A stretch of DNA of 12,742 nucleotides from an uncultured Oscillospiraceae bacterium. GTDB taxonomy: Bacteria; Bacillota; Clostridia; Oscillospirales; Oscillospiraceae. This document shows positions 11,198 to 12,742 of this stretch, one piece after another. The position numbers and the translations under genes were made by a program. The notes under the pieces are model-generated. The model ran no database searches, had not been told where the DNA came from, and saw only the letters and a list, made by a program, of their open reading frames with translations. The first letter of the stretch is position 1, and every line of letters begins with the position of its first letter. Where the stretch lies: NCBI GenBank assembly GCA_905236265.1, contig CAJOOV010000003.1, positions 1 through 12,742 of the forward strand, given 5' to 3'.

Positions 11198-12739
11198 ATG
11201 AAACAGATTCCCGAGATTCGCAGTGACAACGGCATTCAGACCCTCTATGTCCACGGCGAGCCCTTCTTCGCTCTGGCCGGTGAGCTGCACAACTCCAGCG
11301 CCAGTGATCTGGACTACATGGAGCGTGAGATCTGGCCCCATCTGAAGGGGCTGAACATGAACTCTGTCATTGTCCCCCTGTACTGGGAGACCATTGAGCC
11401 GGAGGAGGGATGCTATGACTTCACCCTGCCGGAGGGTCTCATCCGTCAGGCAAGGGAGAACGATATGCACCTGATCTTCCTGTGGTTCGGTCTTTGGAAG
11501 AACGCCGAGTCCATGTATGTCCCCGGCTGGATGAAGCGGGACAGCGAGACCTATTTCCGTGCCCGCAAGGTCAGCGGGGAGCCGATCAACACCATCTCCC
11601 CCCTGTGTCAGGCGGCAGTGGAGAAGGATCGTGCCGCATTTACCGCCGTTATGACCCGTATCCGTGCGCTGGACGAGGAGGAGAACACCGTCATCTTCAT
11701 GCAGGTGGAAAACGAGATCGGTCTGCTGGGCACGGAGCGGGACTACAGCGACGCCGCCAACGCCGCCTTTGAGGGCGCCGTTCCCCAGAAGCTGGCAGAG
11801 GTCTTTGGCAAGCAGGGCACATGGAGAGAGGTTTTCGGCGCTGACGCTGAGGAGTCCTTCATGGCATGGCATTTTGCCAGCGCCGTGGAGACCATCGCCG
11901 CCTCCGGGCGCAAGGCCTATCCCCTGCCCTGCTACGCCAACGCATGGCTGAAGCAATATCCCTGGTTCCCCGGCACCTATCCCAGCGGCGGCCCCGTGGT
12001 GGGGATGCACCCCATCTGGCGTGCGGCTGCCCCCTCCCTGTTCGCCTTTGGCCCGGACATCTATGTCCCCTACTGCGCCGATATTCTGGACGAGTACCAC
12101 ACCCCGGAGAATCCGCTGGTCATCCCGGAGATCCGCAAGGATGCCGTCACCTCCTCCTACTGCCTCTATGCTTTCGGCAAGCACAACGCCATCTGCTACT
12201 CCCCCTTCGGCATTGAGGAGATGACCATGGATCCCTCCAAGATCGACGTACCGCCGATGGAGGTCATGATTGCCCTGAATATCGACCCCTCCGCCTTCGA
12301 TATTGCAGGCAGCAAGGATCATCTGGCCGCCACCTATGACTTCATCAATCAGGTCAAGCCCCTGTATCTGAAGTACAGAGGCACGGACAAGCTCCATGCC
12401 TATTGCCGCAAGGGCGAGGTGGACTACGGCTGCGCCGTGCATCTGACGAACTATGACCTGCAGATTGCCTATGGCCCCCGGATGTCCGGCAAGCCCCTTG
12501 CCGCCGGGTGGATTATGGAGCTGGAGGAGAACAAATTCCTGCTGGTGGGTATGCAGAGCACCCTCACCTTCCGCTGCAAGCCCGGCGTGAACAAGAAGGC
12601 AGAGGTTCTGCGCTTTGAAGAGGGCAGGCTGGAGGACGGCAAGTGGGTCCGCGGACGCATTCTCAACGGAGACGAGCAGATGTCCATCCGTCTGGGCGAG
12701 CACCTCACCGCCTATATGCTGGAGCTGTTCCAGTATTGA
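11198..12739 (+). CDS. Clan GH-A glycosidase, GH35-like (beta-galactosidase type, DUF5597-like C-terminus)
   Basis: A 513-residue protein with the (alpha/beta)8 barrel pattern of the GH35/GH42 group. LAGELHNSSASDLDYMEREIWPHLKGLNMNSVIVPLYWETIEP is at 26-68, VIFMQVENEIG at 165-175 and PLVIPEIRKD at 306-315. By family logic Glu173 (the NE of the motif) is the acid/base and Glu311 the nucleophile; both are present, so it should be catalytic. The C-terminal part (about 365-513) resembles the beta domain, known as DUF5597, of a group annotated as GH35 beta-galactosidases. It is shorter than classical multi-domain GH35 enzymes. There is no signal peptide, so it is cytosolic. The start is fixed by AGGAG 8 nt upstream; an out-of-frame ATG at 11191 is ignored. 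Beta-galactosidase activity is the usual family annotation, but the substrate of this group is poorly fixed. The gene is complete and ends 3 bp before the window end. Confidence 0.85.
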   Translation: MKQIPEIRSDNGIQTLYVHGEPFFALAGELHNSSASDLDYMEREIWPHLKGLNMNSVIVPLYWETIEPEEGCYDFTLPEGLIRQARENDMHLIFLWFGLWKNAESMYVPGWMKRDSETYFRARKVSGEPINTISPLCQAAVEKDRAAFTAVMTRIRALDEEENTVIFMQVENEIGLLGTERDYSDAANAAFEGAVPQKLAEVFGKQGTWREVFGADAEESFMAWHFASAVETIAASGRKAYPLPCYANAWLKQYPWFPGTYPSGGPVVGMHPIWRAAAPSLFAFGPDIYVPYCADILDEYHTPENPLVIPEIRKDAVTSSYCLYAFGKHNAICYSPFGIEEMTMDPSKIDVPPMEVMIALNIDPSAFDIAGSKDHLAATYDFINQVKPLYLKYRGTDKLHAYCRKGEVDYGCAVHLTNYDLQIAYGPRMSGKPLAAGWIMELEENKFLLVGMQSTLTFRCKPGVNKKAEVLRFEEGRLEDGKWVRGRILNGDEQMSIRLGEHLTAYMLELFQY

Positions 12740-12742
12740 TGC

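Noticed and set aside
11129..12703. Long minus-strand frame opposite the GH35-like gene
   Set aside because: It is a shadow of codon bias; the plus strand encodes intact catalytic motifs.

Overview
The window looks like chromosomal DNA from a GC-rich gut-type Clostridia (Bacillota). I judge this from sigma-A type promoters with 17-bp spacers, strong AGGAGG-like ribosome binding sites, a Rrf2 regulator of Gram-positive type, a GPH sugar symporter and an AraC-GH39 fusion regulator. An Oscillospiraceae- or Lachnospiraceae-like host is likely, but nothing here fixes the genus.

Layout. Positions 1-518 hold no sizeable gene. This stretch is visibly more AT-rich at its left end and contains a clean promoter (186-214), a hairpin-rich transcript of about 258 nt with a possible 22-residue ORF (304-372), and a terminator hairpin (450-478). 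A minus-strand block follows: a cell-surface lipoprotein with a Glu/Thr/Pro repeat linker (519-1589), then a tightly coupled operon read from right to left. That operon encodes a TM1586-type nitroreductase (2882-3679), a Rrf2 regulator (2454-2885) and a zinc-binding-dehydrogenase-like oxidoreductase (1799-2457). The last gene is broken: its whole nucleotide-binding middle is missing. The operon has a consensus promoter with a perfect palindrome over its predicted start site. A flavin reductase (3924-4496) is transcribed divergently from its own promoter and ends at a strong terminator.

The right half (4557-12739) is a carbohydrate-use locus. An AraC-family regulator carrying a C-terminal GH39-like domain (4557-6953, minus) is divergent from a GPH-family sugar symporter (7314-8705). 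Next come a cytoplasmic GH3 beta-glycosidase (8921-11119) and a clan GH-A, GH35-like glycosidase (11198-12739). The likely scheme is import of an oligosaccharide or glycoside by the symporter and cytosolic hydrolysis by the two enzymes, with the regulator sensing the sugar. The GH39-like domain keeps the nucleophile motif but has Ile where the family has its acid/base Glu, so it probably binds sugar without cleaving it. An 11-bp motif, GTCAAYYTGAC, occurs at both divergent promoters of this locus.

The most interesting points are the pseudo-glycosidase sensor domain and its shared promoter motif, the unidentified structured transcript at the left edge, the Rrf2 operator architecture, and the domain-deleted oxidoreductase left inside an otherwise intact redox operon. 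No tRNA, rRNA, CRISPR array, transposase or integrase gene was seen.
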